Shown here piece by piece: positions 47,628 through 56,453 of a stretch of 64,000 bases of DNA. Origin of the DNA: Acinetobacter vivianii (GTDB lineage: Bacteria; Pseudomonadota; Gammaproteobacteria; Pseudomonadales; Moraxellaceae); assembly GCF_014635885.1 (NCBI RefSeq), contig NZ_BMDR01000003.1:1-64000 (forward strand), written 5' to 3'. Numbering within the stretch: position 1 is the stretch's first letter; every line of letters starts with the position of its first letter. The notes beneath the pieces are model-generated. The model ran no database searches. It was not told the DNA's origin and saw nothing but the letters and a program-made list of their open reading frames with translations. The position numbers and the translations under genes were made by a program.

Positions 47628-48496
47628 ACATGCAATAAGATGCCATACACAATAATGACCAAACAGCTCACCATTGTTCCTGCAGCAATATATCGGGCTG
47701 AAATGCCGGTACCCTGATAATGAGTTTCCAAAGCCACAATATTGGCGGCTGGTGGCAAACAGAATAAGAAGAACAAAACAGGAAGCAATAACTTAAGCTG
47801 TGGAATCGGGATCAAATAATAAGTCATGGCGCAGATCAGCACGCCACACAATAATTTCAACATCAGCGTACGCATACTTAAAAGCAAATCTAAAAAATGT
47901 ACCCGAGTATGCCTCAGCCACATTCCTAAAATACACATGCCAGCAAAGCTCATCCCAAACTTGGCAATCTCATATATCCCTTCTAATAGCATATTTCCTT
48001 CTAAGCGCTGAACTCCCAGAAGCCACAAGATAAACGCAATCAATAAGGCAAGCACAGGCGGTGATTTTATAACTTTATGTAACGTCGCGAGATGATTCGT
48101 CGGTCCTTCTGAAACGGCAGCAACTGCCCAAATATTGCCAAATAATGAACCACCGATATATAGCGCAATCATGGCAGCACTGACCTGTTCGCCAAATAAG
48201 GCAATGGCAAATGGAAAGCCTAGCCAGCCGATATTGCTGTAGCTAAAACACAGCGCTTGTAAACGATCTTTTGAATAATAGGCAAATAAATAAAACAGAA
48301 TAATGGAAGAGAGAAAACTAAACAGAATCAGCGCAAAACTACCGGCCTGATAAAACACCATATTGTAAATAATCACAACTGGAATAAATAACCGCGCCAA
48401 TAAGGATGACAAGACTTTCTTACACTTCTCTGCAAGCTTAAATTGAGCAAGCAACAAGCCGAAAATGAAGGCACTGAGTGGAAGAATAAAAGTCAT
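47609..48496 (-). CDS. AEC-family (auxin efflux carrier-like) transporter
   Basis: 295 residues, about ten hydrophobic helices arranged in two halves. FSYSNIGWLGFPFAIALFG (about 89-107) is the typical AEC helix with its conserved glycine/proline, and PPAANIVALETHYQG near residue 250 matches the second-half signature. Bacterial members move organic acids such as malate or malonate; the substrate here is unknown. The final codons overlap the shared terminator hairpin. Single gene. Confidence 0.87.
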   Translation of the reverse strand: MTFILPLSAFIFGLLLAQFKLAEKCKKVLSSLLARLFIPVVIIYNMVFYQAGSFALILFSFLSSIILFYLFAYYSKDRLQALCFSYSNIGWLGFPFAIALFGEQVSAAMIALYIGGSLFGNIWAVAAVSEGPTNHLATLHKVIKSPPVLALLIAFILWLLGVQRLEGNMLLEGIYEIAKFGMSFAGMCILGMWLRHTRVHFLDLLLSMRTLMLKLLCGVLICAMTYYLIPIPQLKLLLPVLFFLFCLPPAANIVALETHYQGTGISARYIAAGTMVSCLVIIVYGILLHVKSALI

Positions 48497-48647
48497 GTTA
48501 TCTAATTTTGATCGCTTATTTGGCAGCTGTATATGCTAGCACTGTTTTGGGTTGTGCCGATGTTTGTCTTAAAACTGCAATATAAGTGTCACATCTTTGT
48601 CATGCCTAGCTGTTGAGATATATCCAAAGTTTTATAGGAATAAAATT

Positions 48648-48863
48648 ATGGCTGGTTTATCGATTTGGCATGTGCTGATTTTTGCAATCGTGGTGATTTT
48701 ACTTTTCGGTACATCAAAGCTTAAGAACTTAGGTAAAGATGTCGGTGGCGCGGTTAAAGACTTCAAAAAATCGATGAAAGAAGATGAAGTCGCGACGCCT
48801 TTAAATGAACCTCGCACCATTGATGCTCAAGTTAAAAATACTGAAAGCTCGGTAAAAAGCTAA
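48648..48863 (+). CDS. tatA: TatA translocase subunit
   Basis: Pore-forming subunit of the twin-arginine translocase, 71 residues: one N-terminal membrane helix ([20 protein letters not shown] in part), the [14 protein letters not shown] hinge and amphipathic helix, and a polar tail. ATG at 48648 has AGGAA nine bases before; the frame is open 51 bases further upstream, but that would precede the membrane helix with unrelated sequence. First gene of tatABC. Confidence 0.93.
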   Translation: MAGLSIWHVLIFAIVVILLFGTSKLKNLGKDVGGAVKDFKKSMKEDEVATPLNEPRTIDAQVKNTESSVKS

Positions 48864-48875
48864 GCGAGCACGACT

Positions 48876-49319
48876 ATGCTGAATTTGGGAATGACCGAGA
48901 TCTTTTGCTTTGCAGTAATTGCATTGCTGGTGCTCGGTCCTGATAAATTACCAGAAGCTGCTCGGTTCGTGGCGAAATGGTATGGCAAAATAAAAAAGTT
49001 TATCAACAATATTCAGAATGAAATCGATCGCGAACTTCGCCTTTCCGAGTTTCGCGAAGAAATGCAAAAAGAAATTGATAAAATCACTGAACTTGAACGC
49101 AGGATGCAACAACAGTTAGATGCGCTTAAAAGCACACAAACATCATCCGATGCTGAGCCAGTACAAGTAGAGACGAATCAATCAACGACGACTTACAGCT
49201 TTCGGTCTCAACAAGCAGTCGTTCCATTCAGTCTTGAATACCAAAAGCAATTACCTTTCAACCTTGAGCCGAATAGACCGCCTCAAAAGTTTGATACAGA
49301 ATTAAAGATTGCCGTATGA
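48876..49319 (+). CDS. tatB: TatB translocase subunit
   Basis: 147 residues. N-terminal helix with MLNLGMTEIFCFAVIALLVLGPDKLPEAAR in its two parts: the membrane span and the LGPDKLPEAAR hinge typical of TatB, followed by a long amphipathic and coiled-coil helix (about 25-90) and a disordered Gln/Ser-rich tail. Forms the substrate receptor with TatC, whose gene overlaps its stop codon by four bases. Confidence 0.93.
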   Translation: MLNLGMTEIFCFAVIALLVLGPDKLPEAARFVAKWYGKIKKFINNIQNEIDRELRLSEFREEMQKEIDKITELERRMQQQLDALKSTQTSSDAEPVQVETNQSTTTYSFRSQQAVVPFSLEYQKQLPFNLEPNRPPQKFDTELKIAV

Positions 49320-50080
49320 GCCAATTACCATCGACTTCCGTCAGTACTGAAGAAACCCTGCAACAAATGCCTGTGATGCAGCATTTGATTGTACTCCGCC
49401 AATATCTTTTCAAGATTGTTGGGGTGACGATTCTTCTTTTCTTCTGTTTACTGCCATTTAGAAATACAACCTATCAGTGGCTCTCAGAACCATTAAGACA
49501 GCAACTGCCAGCTAGCTCAACCATGATTGCGACCGATGTTACTGCAACATTCATGGCACCATTTAAGCTGAACTTGTTTGTTGCTTTTATGCTGGCAATG
49601 CCTTACATCATTTATCAGATATGGTCATTTATCAAACCCGCACTTTACGAAAAAGAACGCCATTTAGCCATTCCTCTCCTGTTAGGAAGTATCGTGCTAT
49701 TTTATCTAGGTGTGGCATTTGCCTATTTCATTACTTTGCCTGCAATTTTGCATTTCTTTATTAGCGTATCCCCTGAAACAGTTGCGCCAATGACTGATAT
49801 CAACAGCTATTTAAGCTTCTGTTTAAAACTGTTTTTGGTCTTTGGTTTTACTTTTGAAATTCCAATTATTACTTTAGTTCTCATCTTAATTGGTCTGGTG
49901 AGCACACAAAGTCTGGTTGAAAAACGTCGCTTCATCGTTGTGGGATGCTTTTTTGTTGCTATGTTTGTAACCCCTCCAGATGCTCTTTCTATGATCATGC
50001 TGGCTGTACCAATGTGGATGTTATTCGAACTCGGTTTATTGCTTGGAAAAATACTCGAAAAAAGAAAAGTCGAAAACTAA
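49316..50080 (+). CDS. tatC: TatC translocase subunit
   Basis: 254 residues with six membrane helices. The conserved N-terminal HLIVLRQ region (relatives: HL.ELR), the YQIWSFIKPALYEKER loop (about 100-115, equals the F.PGL..E..E region) and a glutamate in the FGFTFEIPI helix (about 180) are present. It recognises the twin-arginine signal. ATGA overlap with tatB; a terminator follows. The next gene encodes a likely Tat substrate (PhoX family). Confidence 0.95.
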   Translation: MSQLPSTSVSTEETLQQMPVMQHLIVLRQYLFKIVGVTILLFFCLLPFRNTTYQWLSEPLRQQLPASSTMIATDVTATFMAPFKLNLFVAFMLAMPYIIYQIWSFIKPALYEKERHLAIPLLLGSIVLFYLGVAFAYFITLPAILHFFISVSPETVAPMTDINSYLSFCLKLFLVFGFTFEIPIITLVLILIGLVSTQSLVEKRRFIVVGCFFVAMFVTPPDALSMIMLAVPMWMLFELGLLLGKILEKRKVEN

Positions 50081-50093
50081 AAAACGGAGATAA

Positions 50094-50125
50094 AATCCCT
50101 GAAAATATTTCAGGGATTCTTTTAT
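50094..50125 (+). terminator. Intrinsic terminator after tatC
   Basis: Eleven-bp stem AATCCCTGAAA/TTTCAGGGATT, three-base loop, followed by CTTTTATTTT. Confidence 0.88.
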
Positions 50126-50174
50126 TTTGCTCTATATTTTTCAATAATTTATAAAAATAAAATTGTCTTCAAAC

Positions 50175-50219
50175 TGCCTTCAAACTGTCAAAAAAATGTC
50201 ATGTCCTATTCATAGAATC
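50175..50219 (+). promoter_or_regulatory. Tandem Pho box and -10 upstream of phoX
   Basis: Three 7-mers spaced by 4 bp: CTGCCTT (50175), CTGTCAA (50186) and ATGTCAT (50197). The last two form a Pho box of the CTGTCAT-n4-CTGTCAT type. TAGAAT (50214-50219) lies ten bases after it, the spacing used by PhoB-activated promoters that lack a -35. Predicts induction by phosphate starvation. Confidence 0.75.
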
Positions 50220-50261
50220 TATCAGGATTTATTTACCATATATTATAGATACGGATTTATT

Positions 50262-52247
50262 ATGACAGCCAATACCAATCAGCCAAGTCGTCGTGATATT
50301 TTAAAATGGTTCGCTGGCGTTCCATTTTTACCATTGGGGGCAATGGGTACAGCAGCAGCTCTAACAGGTTGCAATGATGACAACGATAATAATGTTGTCA
50401 CTCCACCAGCAAAACTGGTGAAATTCAAAAATGCCAAATTTACGCCGATGGCCGCCCCATCAACCACGGCGGAAATGGCGACTACCTCGGTCAAATCAAG
50501 CTTAACAGTGACTTGGGAAGACAATACAGCAACAGAATATAAATTAGGTTATCAAGAGTTTTTCCGCACGGGTATGGAAGTCGACAATATCAATGGCGGA
50601 AAAATTATTGCGGGTAGCTATTACGACATCAACAATCAACCGATCAGAGATACATCGGTTGCTGGTCAAGAACGTCAATTCTTCTCTGATTGTCCAGATG
50701 GCTCATCAATGATTTATCTCAAAGATGCACAAGTTGCTGGTGTCAATAATCCAGTATTCCATGTGGTTCAGTTCGAGTACACCACACATAACCTCGCTCA
50801 ACAAAGCATGTATGGACAATTACCCTCTCCGATTGCCGTACTTACATTAGACCAAGACCAAAAAACAGGCCATCTTGCATTGAAAAAATACTTCAATGTG
50901 GACATGTCGAAAGTTCATGGTCTATGGATTACTTGTGGTGCTAGCCTTTCGCCTTGGAATACTCACCTTTCAAGTGAAGAATATGAGCCAGATGCTTTCG
51001 ATCAAATCGGTAGCACGCTAGCAACATTAAAAGCTTACAGTAAAAATCTGTATGGCAATGAAAATACAGCCAATGTATATAATTATGGTCATTTACCTGA
51101 AATCATCCTCGATGGTAAAGGTCGCGGTACAGCGGTTAAACACTACTGCTTGGGCCGCATTTCACATGAACTGATTCAGGTCATGCCAGACAACCGTACC
51201 GTAATTATGGGTGATGACTATACTAACGGCGGTTTCTTTATGTTTATTGCAGATAAAGAAAAAGACTTATCTGCGGGAACATTATACGTTGCAAAATACA
51301 CATCTGAGCTGAATGAAACCTCTACAGCACCAATCAAATGGATCAAGCTGGGCCATACCGACAGTAAAACCATTGAAGATCTGGTCAATGTTCGCGGCAT
51401 CAAAGCCGAAAACATTATGGAGAGCTTAACCACAGCACCGGCAGATTTAACAGGTTATACACAGATTGTCCTTGATAAGAAAACGCTTTGGATCAAGTTA
51501 AAAGAAGCCAATAATGGTTTCAGCAAAGCAGAAATCGAATTAGCTGCTGCCTTCCTCGAAACACACCGTTACGCTGCCCTTAAAGGCGGTAGTATGGCGT
51601 TCACCAAGATGGAAGGAACTACGGTGAATATCAAGGATAAAGTTGCTTATTCTGCACTTGCCAATATTCAGGACTCAATGATTGAAGGTAAAACGGGTTG
51701 GGTCGCAGCACATAATGTAAAATTCAAGAACACGCTAAAAGCTGGTGGTGTACTTGCACATGATCTTAAAGGCAGCCAAGTCGATCATCTCAATAATGTG
51801 ATCAATAGCGAATGGACACCATATCAAAGCCATATGGTTCTGATGGGCAAAGATATTCCAGCAGATAGCTTAGGCAATACCGCTGATCCTGATAACATCG
51901 CAAGCCCAGACAACTTAAAATTCTCTGAAACGCTACGTACTTTGTTCATCGGTGAAGATAGTGGTAACCATACCAACAACTTCCTATGGGCTTATAATGT
52001 GGATACCAAGTCTTTAGATCGAATTCTTTCGACTCCAGCGGGTGCAGAATCAACAGGTCTACATGCAGTTGATTCAGTGAATGGCTGGACCTATATCATG
52101 AGCAATTTCCAGCATGCGGGTGATAGCTCAAGTCTTCCTGCTGAATTAAAAGCAACAGTTTTAGCCAACTACAATGGTGGTTATAGTGCAAGTGTTGGCT
52201 ATATCACCGCTGATCCAGTTGCACCATCAATTGAGAAAAAAGCTTAA
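50262..52247 (+). CDS. phoX: PhoX-family (DUF839) alkaline phosphatase, Tat-exported
   Basis: 661 residues from the ATG at 50262. The N-terminus carries a twin-arginine signal (PSRRDILKWFAG) and a hydrophobic segment ending in LTGC, so it may be a Tat-exported lipoprotein. The large remainder is the PhoX/DUF839 fold, with C-x-P-like features less obvious than the overall match: GRISHELIQVMPDNRTV, MGDDYTNGGFFMF, VRGIKAENIMESL and LFIGEDSGNHTNN blocks are typical. PhoX enzymes are calcium/iron-dependent phosphatases freeing phosphate from organic esters. A Pho box upstream and tatABC immediately before it fit this role. An upstream in-frame start at 50163 would place the signal internally and is rejected. 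Confidence 0.87.
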   Translation: MTANTNQPSRRDILKWFAGVPFLPLGAMGTAAALTGCNDDNDNNVVTPPAKLVKFKNAKFTPMAAPSTTAEMATTSVKSSLTVTWEDNTATEYKLGYQEFFRTGMEVDNINGGKIIAGSYYDINNQPIRDTSVAGQERQFFSDCPDGSSMIYLKDAQVAGVNNPVFHVVQFEYTTHNLAQQSMYGQLPSPIAVLTLDQDQKTGHLALKKYFNVDMSKVHGLWITCGASLSPWNTHLSSEEYEPDAFDQIGSTLATLKAYSKNLYGNENTANVYNYGHLPEIILDGKGRGTAVKHYCLGRISHELIQVMPDNRTVIMGDDYTNGGFFMFIADKEKDLSAGTLYVAKYTSELNETSTAPIKWIKLGHTDSKTIEDLVNVRGIKAENIMESLTTAPADLTGYTQIVLDKKTLWIKLKEANNGFSKAEIELAAAFLETHRYAALKGGSMAFTKMEGTTVNIKDKVAYSALANIQDSMIEGKTGWVAAHNVKFKNTLKAGGVLAHDLKGSQVDHLNNVINSEWTPYQSHMVLMGKDIPADSLGNTADPDNIASPDNLKFSETLRTLFIGEDSGNHTNNFLWAYNVDTKSLDRILSTPAGAESTGLHAVDSVNGWTYIMSNFQHAGDSSSLPAELKATVLANYNGGYSASVGYITADPVAPSIEKKA

Positions 52248-52264
52248 ATTCAAGCTTTAATTTC

Positions 52265-52296
52265 AAAAATGCCGACTCTATGTCGGCATTTTTTTA
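52265..52296. terminator. Bidirectional terminator between phoX and the NRDE gene
   Basis: Stem AAAAATGCCGAC/GTCGGCATTTTT with a five-base loop, A and T runs on both sides. Confidence 0.9.
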
Positions 52297-53076
52297 TTTC
52301 TGTAAATCTACACTTAATTCAACAATCTCACCCTGCTCTTCTCCTTGCTGAGATTTTTCCAACCATTGCCATTGTGTTGGCGTGAGTCGTAAAAAGTTAG
52401 AGCATCGCGTTCCGTATACAGGACTCTGGATAAAGGTTGAAGACAATAATGCTTCCATTTCGGTACTGATGCCTGTATCAGGTAATAAATCTGGAATGAC
52501 TTTGCGCTCATCCTCCAAAATATCCCAAGCCGCATGTCTGAGTTCAGATTCCAGAATCTGGGATTGTTGCAACATCGGTAAAAATTCTTGAGTAAAGCGC
52601 TTGCGCAAATGTCTGGTCTTTTGCCAATCTTCGGACATTAGACCATTTGACACTACGTATACCCCATTCGGCAGCACTTGAGGTGCCTCCCCACGGTTAC
52701 TCATGTAAACCGCCTGTTCCCGATCTCCAACAAATAGATTGAATCCCGCATAGTCCTGTTGTTGCTGTTCCAATTGCTGTGCGAAACGAATCGGTGCCAG
52801 ATCACTTTCCAGAAAAGATTGAATCAGATGCCCACGTGATGTTGTATAGGATTGTTGATCCCGACCATTTCGGAAATTGGTCAGGATGGCCCATCGCCCT
52901 GATGCAGTTACACCCATCCATGTGCCGCCTGACTGTAGGTCTTGCCCAGCCACAATCACACGATTTGGCCACTGATGTAGGCTTGCACTGGGACGGTGAT
53001 AGAATTCATCACGATTTGAAAGTAAGCATAATGGCATCTCATCCAGCACATGCCATGCGAAAGCGACAATACACAT
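52294..53076 (-). CDS. NRDE-family (TANGO2-like) protein
   Basis: 260 residues. Starts MCIVAFAWH, so Cys2 becomes the N-terminus after Met removal, as needed in Ntn-hydrolase-like members of this family; LLSNRDEFYHRP (about 20) is the NRDE signature and GGTWMGVTASGR-WAILTNFRN follows. Function is not settled: proposed roles include haem trafficking for eukaryotic TANGO2. The frame is open 16 codons further upstream, but the conserved family start is at 53076. Divergent from lgt. Confidence 0.85.
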   Translation of the reverse strand: MCIVAFAWHVLDEMPLCLLSNRDEFYHRPSASLHQWPNRVIVAGQDLQSGGTWMGVTASGRWAILTNFRNGRDQQSYTTSRGHLIQSFLESDLAPIRFAQQLEQQQQDYAGFNLFVGDREQAVYMSNRGEAPQVLPNGVYVVSNGLMSEDWQKTRHLRKRFTQEFLPMLQQSQILESELRHAAWDILEDERKVIPDLLPDTGISTEMEALLSSTFIQSPVYGTRCSNFLRLTPTQWQWLEKSQQGEEQGEIVELSVDLQK

Positions 53077-53182
53077 TGATTTGGTTCTCACATCTTTACA
53101 CATTGAATGTACAACATTTTTCACATCATTCCGCTACAATCTGATCAAAACTTAATTCCAAATTCTAAATTGAGGAACAGCA

Positions 53183-53995
53183 ATGCTGACCTATCCAAAT
53201 ATTGATCCAGTTGCGCTGAGCTTAGGACCAGTCAAGGTGCACTGGTATGGACTCATGTATCTCTTGGCTTTTCTATGTGCTTGGGGTTTAGCATCATATC
53301 GCGCTAAACAACGTGATGGCTGGACTGCCGATATGGTTTCAGATCTGGTCTTTTACGGAGCGCTGGGCGTTGTGCTGGGTGGTCGTGTGGGCTATGTGCT
53401 GTTTTATGAGTTCGGTAAATTTCTGGAAAATCCGCTCTGGTTATTTCAGGTCTGGACAGGTGGCATGAGCTTCCACGGTGGTTTCCTCGGCGTCATGATT
53501 GCAATGTTGTTCTGGTGTAAAAAATACCAGAAAACATGGTTTCAAACCTTGGACTTTATCGCACCGTGTGTACCAACAGGCTTAATGTTTGGACGTTTTG
53601 GTAACTTTATCGGTGGGGAGCTCTACGGTCGTCAGGTGCAAGACCCGAACTATCCTTTCGGGATGATTTTTCCGACAGACCCATTAGGTCTAGTGCGCCA
53701 TCCCTCACAAATCTATCAAGCCATCTGTGAAGGGCTGATCCTATTTATCGTGCTGTGGTGGTTTAGTTCCAAGCCACGTCCACGTATGGCGGTTTCTGCA
53801 TTGTTCCTGACTGGATATGGTGTCGCACGCTTCTTTATGGAATTCTTCCGTCAACCCGATGCAGACCAAGGCTTTATTTTGTTTGGCTGGATGACCAAAG
53901 GCCAGATCCTCAGTTTCCCAATGATCATCATTGGTCTGTGGATGATCTGGTATGCCTATCGTCGAAATATCTATGACTGGCAGTTAAAGAAATAA
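53183..53995 (+). CDS. lgt: Prolipoprotein diacylglyceryl transferase Lgt
   Basis: Inner-membrane enzyme that attaches diacylglycerol from phosphatidylglycerol to the lipobox cysteine of prolipoproteins. 270 residues, seven helices. Motifs: HWYGLMYLLAF with the essential histidine/tyrosine, LGGRVGYVLFY, GGMSFHGGFLG, the Lgt signature GRFGNFIGGELYGRQ (about 145-159) and RHPSQIYQA. GAGGAA precedes the ATG. Serves the many lipoproteins of this window, including YfiB and the DUF2846 protein. No thyA downstream, unlike E. coli. Confidence 0.97.
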   Translation: MLTYPNIDPVALSLGPVKVHWYGLMYLLAFLCAWGLASYRAKQRDGWTADMVSDLVFYGALGVVLGGRVGYVLFYEFGKFLENPLWLFQVWTGGMSFHGGFLGVMIAMLFWCKKYQKTWFQTLDFIAPCVPTGLMFGRFGNFIGGELYGRQVQDPNYPFGMIFPTDPLGLVRHPSQIYQAICEGLILFIVLWWFSSKPRPRMAVSALFLTGYGVARFFMEFFRQPDADQGFILFGWMTKGQILSFPMIIIGLWMIWYAYRRNIYDWQLKK

Positions 53996-53999
53996 CAGG

Positions 54000-54026
54000 A
54001 TGGGAGCTTAGGCTCCCATTTTTTTG
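54000..54026 (+). terminator. Intrinsic terminator after lgt
   Basis: Stem ATGGGAGC/GCTCCCAT with a four-base loop and T7. Confidence 0.92.
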
Positions 54027-54096
54027 CTCTTTATAAAATACGAATAAAAAGCGTATAGTGATTTTATAAAATAACGATTCCCAACGAGCGAAGGTG

Positions 54097-54462
54097 ATGT
54101 CAGATCACAGTTCAGATTTTAAAATCCACCATCTCGTTTTATCACGATCACCCCTACACTTGAATCCGGAGATTGTGATAGAAATAGAAAAAAGACTTGG
54201 CCTTTCATTCCTTAATGAAGATCAGCCGCATCGGGTTTGTTTTGCCAATCAAAATGCTGAACTGCAAGACGCCTATAAACAGGTTTTCAGTGCAACCGAC
54301 CTGCTTGATTATGTCTATGCCATGTTGATCTCAGAACAAGGTAATCTCGATAAAATATCGCTGCTCAGTGAAAATCAGAGCTTGATTGCCTATCCAACCG
54401 ACCCTCTACAATTCTGGCAGTTAGTTCGAATCGGACAAAATTACCGTCGTTCTATACGTTAA
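54097..54462 (+). CDS. Conserved-looking hypothetical cytoplasmic protein
   Basis: About 121 residues, no signal or membrane segment. The sequence mixes helices (EIVIEIEKRLGLSFLN) with a C-terminal IAYPTDPLQFWQLVRIG stretch; no family recognised. The start is uncertain: ATG at 54097 or GTG at 54094, with AAGG overlapping. Its end overlaps the convergent wrbA-like gene by four bases. Codon use is like that of neighbours, so I think it is real. Confidence 0.6.
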   Translation: MSDHSSDFKIHHLVLSRSPLHLNPEIVIEIEKRLGLSFLNEDQPHRVCFANQNAELQDAYKQVFSATDLLDYVYAMLISEQGNLDKISLLSENQSLIAYPTDPLQFWQLVRIGQNYRRSIR

Positions 54463-55058
54463 AGTTTTCCAGCCAGTGCTTTTACAACCTCACCCAAACG
54501 TTTGCCTTGTGCTTCACACAAAAGCTTTTCATCTTGGCTCAGGCTTTGATCATGGCGTGGTCCGCTGACATGACTGGCGCCATACGGCGTTCCACCCGTT
54601 TTAGTATTCGACAATGCTGGAATCGAGTTCGGTAAGCCCAAGATCATCATGCCGTGGTGAAACAACGGCGGCAGCATCGTCAATAATGTACTTTCCTGCC
54701 CACCATGCATCGAACCCGAAGAGGTAAACACACAAGCAGGTTTGTTATGCAACGCACCATTTAACCATAAGCTAGTGGTTTGATCCCAAAAGTACTTCAT
54801 TTCGCTGGCCATATTGCCAAAACGGGTCGGTGAACCCAACGCTAAACCTGAGCAATGCGTCAGATCATCCAGACTACAATAAATATCACCATCTTCTGGA
54901 ATACTGGCCTCAGCCTGAGTCACCACCGTCGCCAAGTTGGGCACGGTTCGGATGCGTGCAGTCACACCCGCCGCTTCAATTCCATCGGCGATGAGGTGCG
55001 CCATTTGCTTAGTTGAACCATATTTACTGTAATAAAGAACAAGAACGTAAGGTTGCAT
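54459..55058 (-). CDS. wrbA: WrbA-like NAD(P)H:quinone oxidoreductase
   Basis: Flavodoxin-fold FMN enzyme, 199 residues from the ATG at 55058 (an open stretch of ten codons before it is not family-like). Phosphate-binding loop YSKYGSTKQMA (about 9-19), GSPTRFGNMASEMK (about 80-93) and GSMHGGQESTLLTM (about 115-130) are WrbA hallmarks. It reduces quinones by two electrons to avoid redox cycling. Divergent from the YihY-family gene, a neighbour pair also seen in other gammaproteobacteria. Confidence 0.9.
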   Translation of the reverse strand: MQPYVLVLYYSKYGSTKQMAHLIADGIEAAGVTARIRTVPNLATVVTQAEASIPEDGDIYCSLDDLTHCSGLALGSPTRFGNMASEMKYFWDQTTSLWLNGALHNKPACVFTSSGSMHGGQESTLLTMLPPLFHHGMMILGLPNSIPALSNTKTGGTPYGASHVSGPRHDQSLSQDEKLLCEAQGKRLGEVVKALAGKL

Positions 55059-55171
55059 CACTTTCAAGAATTTTGTTAAAAAGAACACTATACGACATTT
55101 TATACATTTTAGGCTGTTACAAGTCCTGTGCTTTCACAGGATTTTTATTAAAAATAATTAGGATAGAACCC

Positions 55172-56422
55172 ATGATCTTACACCGTTATCTAAAAAAACT
55201 GCCTTTTTTAGAAAAAACATGGTTTCAATTTATTGTGTTTGTGTTACGGCGTTTTGAAGCTGACCGCTGTCGGGAACAAGCAGGAGGACTGACCTATACC
55301 ACCCTGTTTGCAGTCGTACCAATGTTGACTGTTTTTCTGGTGATTATCTCCTCCATTAAAGCATTAGAACCAGCTCGGCAACAGCTACAACAACTGATTT
55401 ATAGTAACTTTTTACCGAAAAGTACCATTGCCTTTGATAAGGCCTTAAATGCATTTACCGAGAAGTCCAGTAACCTCACGGTGATTGGTGTGCTGTTCCT
55501 GTTTGTCACCACAGTTCTGATGCTGACCTCTATTGAGAATGTATTTAACCGGATCTGGCGGGTGAAAGAGACCCGTACTGGTCTGGTCGGTTTTATGCGT
55601 TACTGGACCATTATTTCACTGGGACCGATTGTATTGGGCAGTGCTTTTGTACTGTCTTCCACAGTCGCTTCAATGAGTATTCTCAGCAATAATTTTGCAG
55701 GCTATCAGTTGGATGGTGCATTCCTGCTCTGGCTGATCTCGTTTTTACTGACTATTGTTGGCTTCTTCATTTTATACTGGACCATTCCCAACCGTATTGT
55801 CCCAGTATTTTCAGCCTTTATTGCGGCCTGTTTTAGTGCGACGGTATTTGAAGTTCTAAAACGTTTTTTTGGCTGGGTCATGAGCAACTTCACCAGCTAT
55901 GAAATTGTCTATGGTGCATTTGCTGCGGTGCCAATTTTCCTGCTCTGGATTTACCTCTCCTGGAATATTATTTTACTGGGTGTGGAAATCAGTTTTGCCC
56001 TCACCGCATTCCATTCTGGAAAAGAACAGAAACGCCATCCTATCCTAATGTTACTCGACATTCTGGAACTGTTTTATAAGAAGCAACAGATTGGTCAAAG
56101 TGTCAGTGAGAAAGAGCTGTTGAATATTATTGGGCGTGGTGAATTAGGTCGTTTACCTGCTTATATTATGCAACTGGAACAGCAAAACCTGATTATGCGT
56201 ACCGATAAAGATGAATATGTACTGGTTCGTAATTTAGCGCAGGTTGATTTCTGGAGCTTCTTCACCGCCCTCCCTTATCCATTGCCGCTACGTAATGATG
56301 TTGAACATATTCACCAAGATGATGAATGGATGGAACGACTCGGCCCATCCTTGATTGAAAGTAATGATTATTTAGCCGCCAAGCTCTCCATTCCACTTTC
56401 CACCATCTTTGAACAAAAATAA
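55172..56422 (+). CDS. YihY/BrkB-family inner-membrane protein
   Basis: 416 residues; N-terminal half with six membrane helices of the YihY fold (GGLTYTTLFAVVPMLTV at about 38, FLFVTTVLMLTSIENVFNRIWRV in pieces near 110, YEIVYGAFAAVPIFLLWIYLSW in pieces near 245), followed by a C-terminal cytoplasmic winged-helix-like region of about 130 residues. Once misnamed RNase BN. Role in envelope physiology or transport is unclear. AGGAT precedes the ATG at 55172; the frame is open for 53 codons more upstream but overlaps the wrbA start and is not family-like. Confidence 0.88.
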   Translation: MILHRYLKKLPFLEKTWFQFIVFVLRRFEADRCREQAGGLTYTTLFAVVPMLTVFLVIISSIKALEPARQQLQQLIYSNFLPKSTIAFDKALNAFTEKSSNLTVIGVLFLFVTTVLMLTSIENVFNRIWRVKETRTGLVGFMRYWTIISLGPIVLGSAFVLSSTVASMSILSNNFAGYQLDGAFLLWLISFLLTIVGFFILYWTIPNRIVPVFSAFIAACFSATVFEVLKRFFGWVMSNFTSYEIVYGAFAAVPIFLLWIYLSWNIILLGVEISFALTAFHSGKEQKRHPILMLLDILELFYKKQQIGQSVSEKELLNIIGRGELGRLPAYIMQLEQQNLIMRTDKDEYVLVRNLAQVDFWSFFTALPYPLPLRNDVEHIHQDDEWMERLGPSLIESNDYLAAKLSIPLSTIFEQK

Positions 56423-56424
56423 TC

Positions 56425-56453
56425 AAAAGGCCTCAATCGAGGCCTTTTTTATT
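56425..56453. terminator. Bidirectional terminator between YihY and EamA genes
   Basis: Stem AAAAGGCCTC/GAGGCCTTTT with a four-base loop and T6. Confidence 0.9.
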
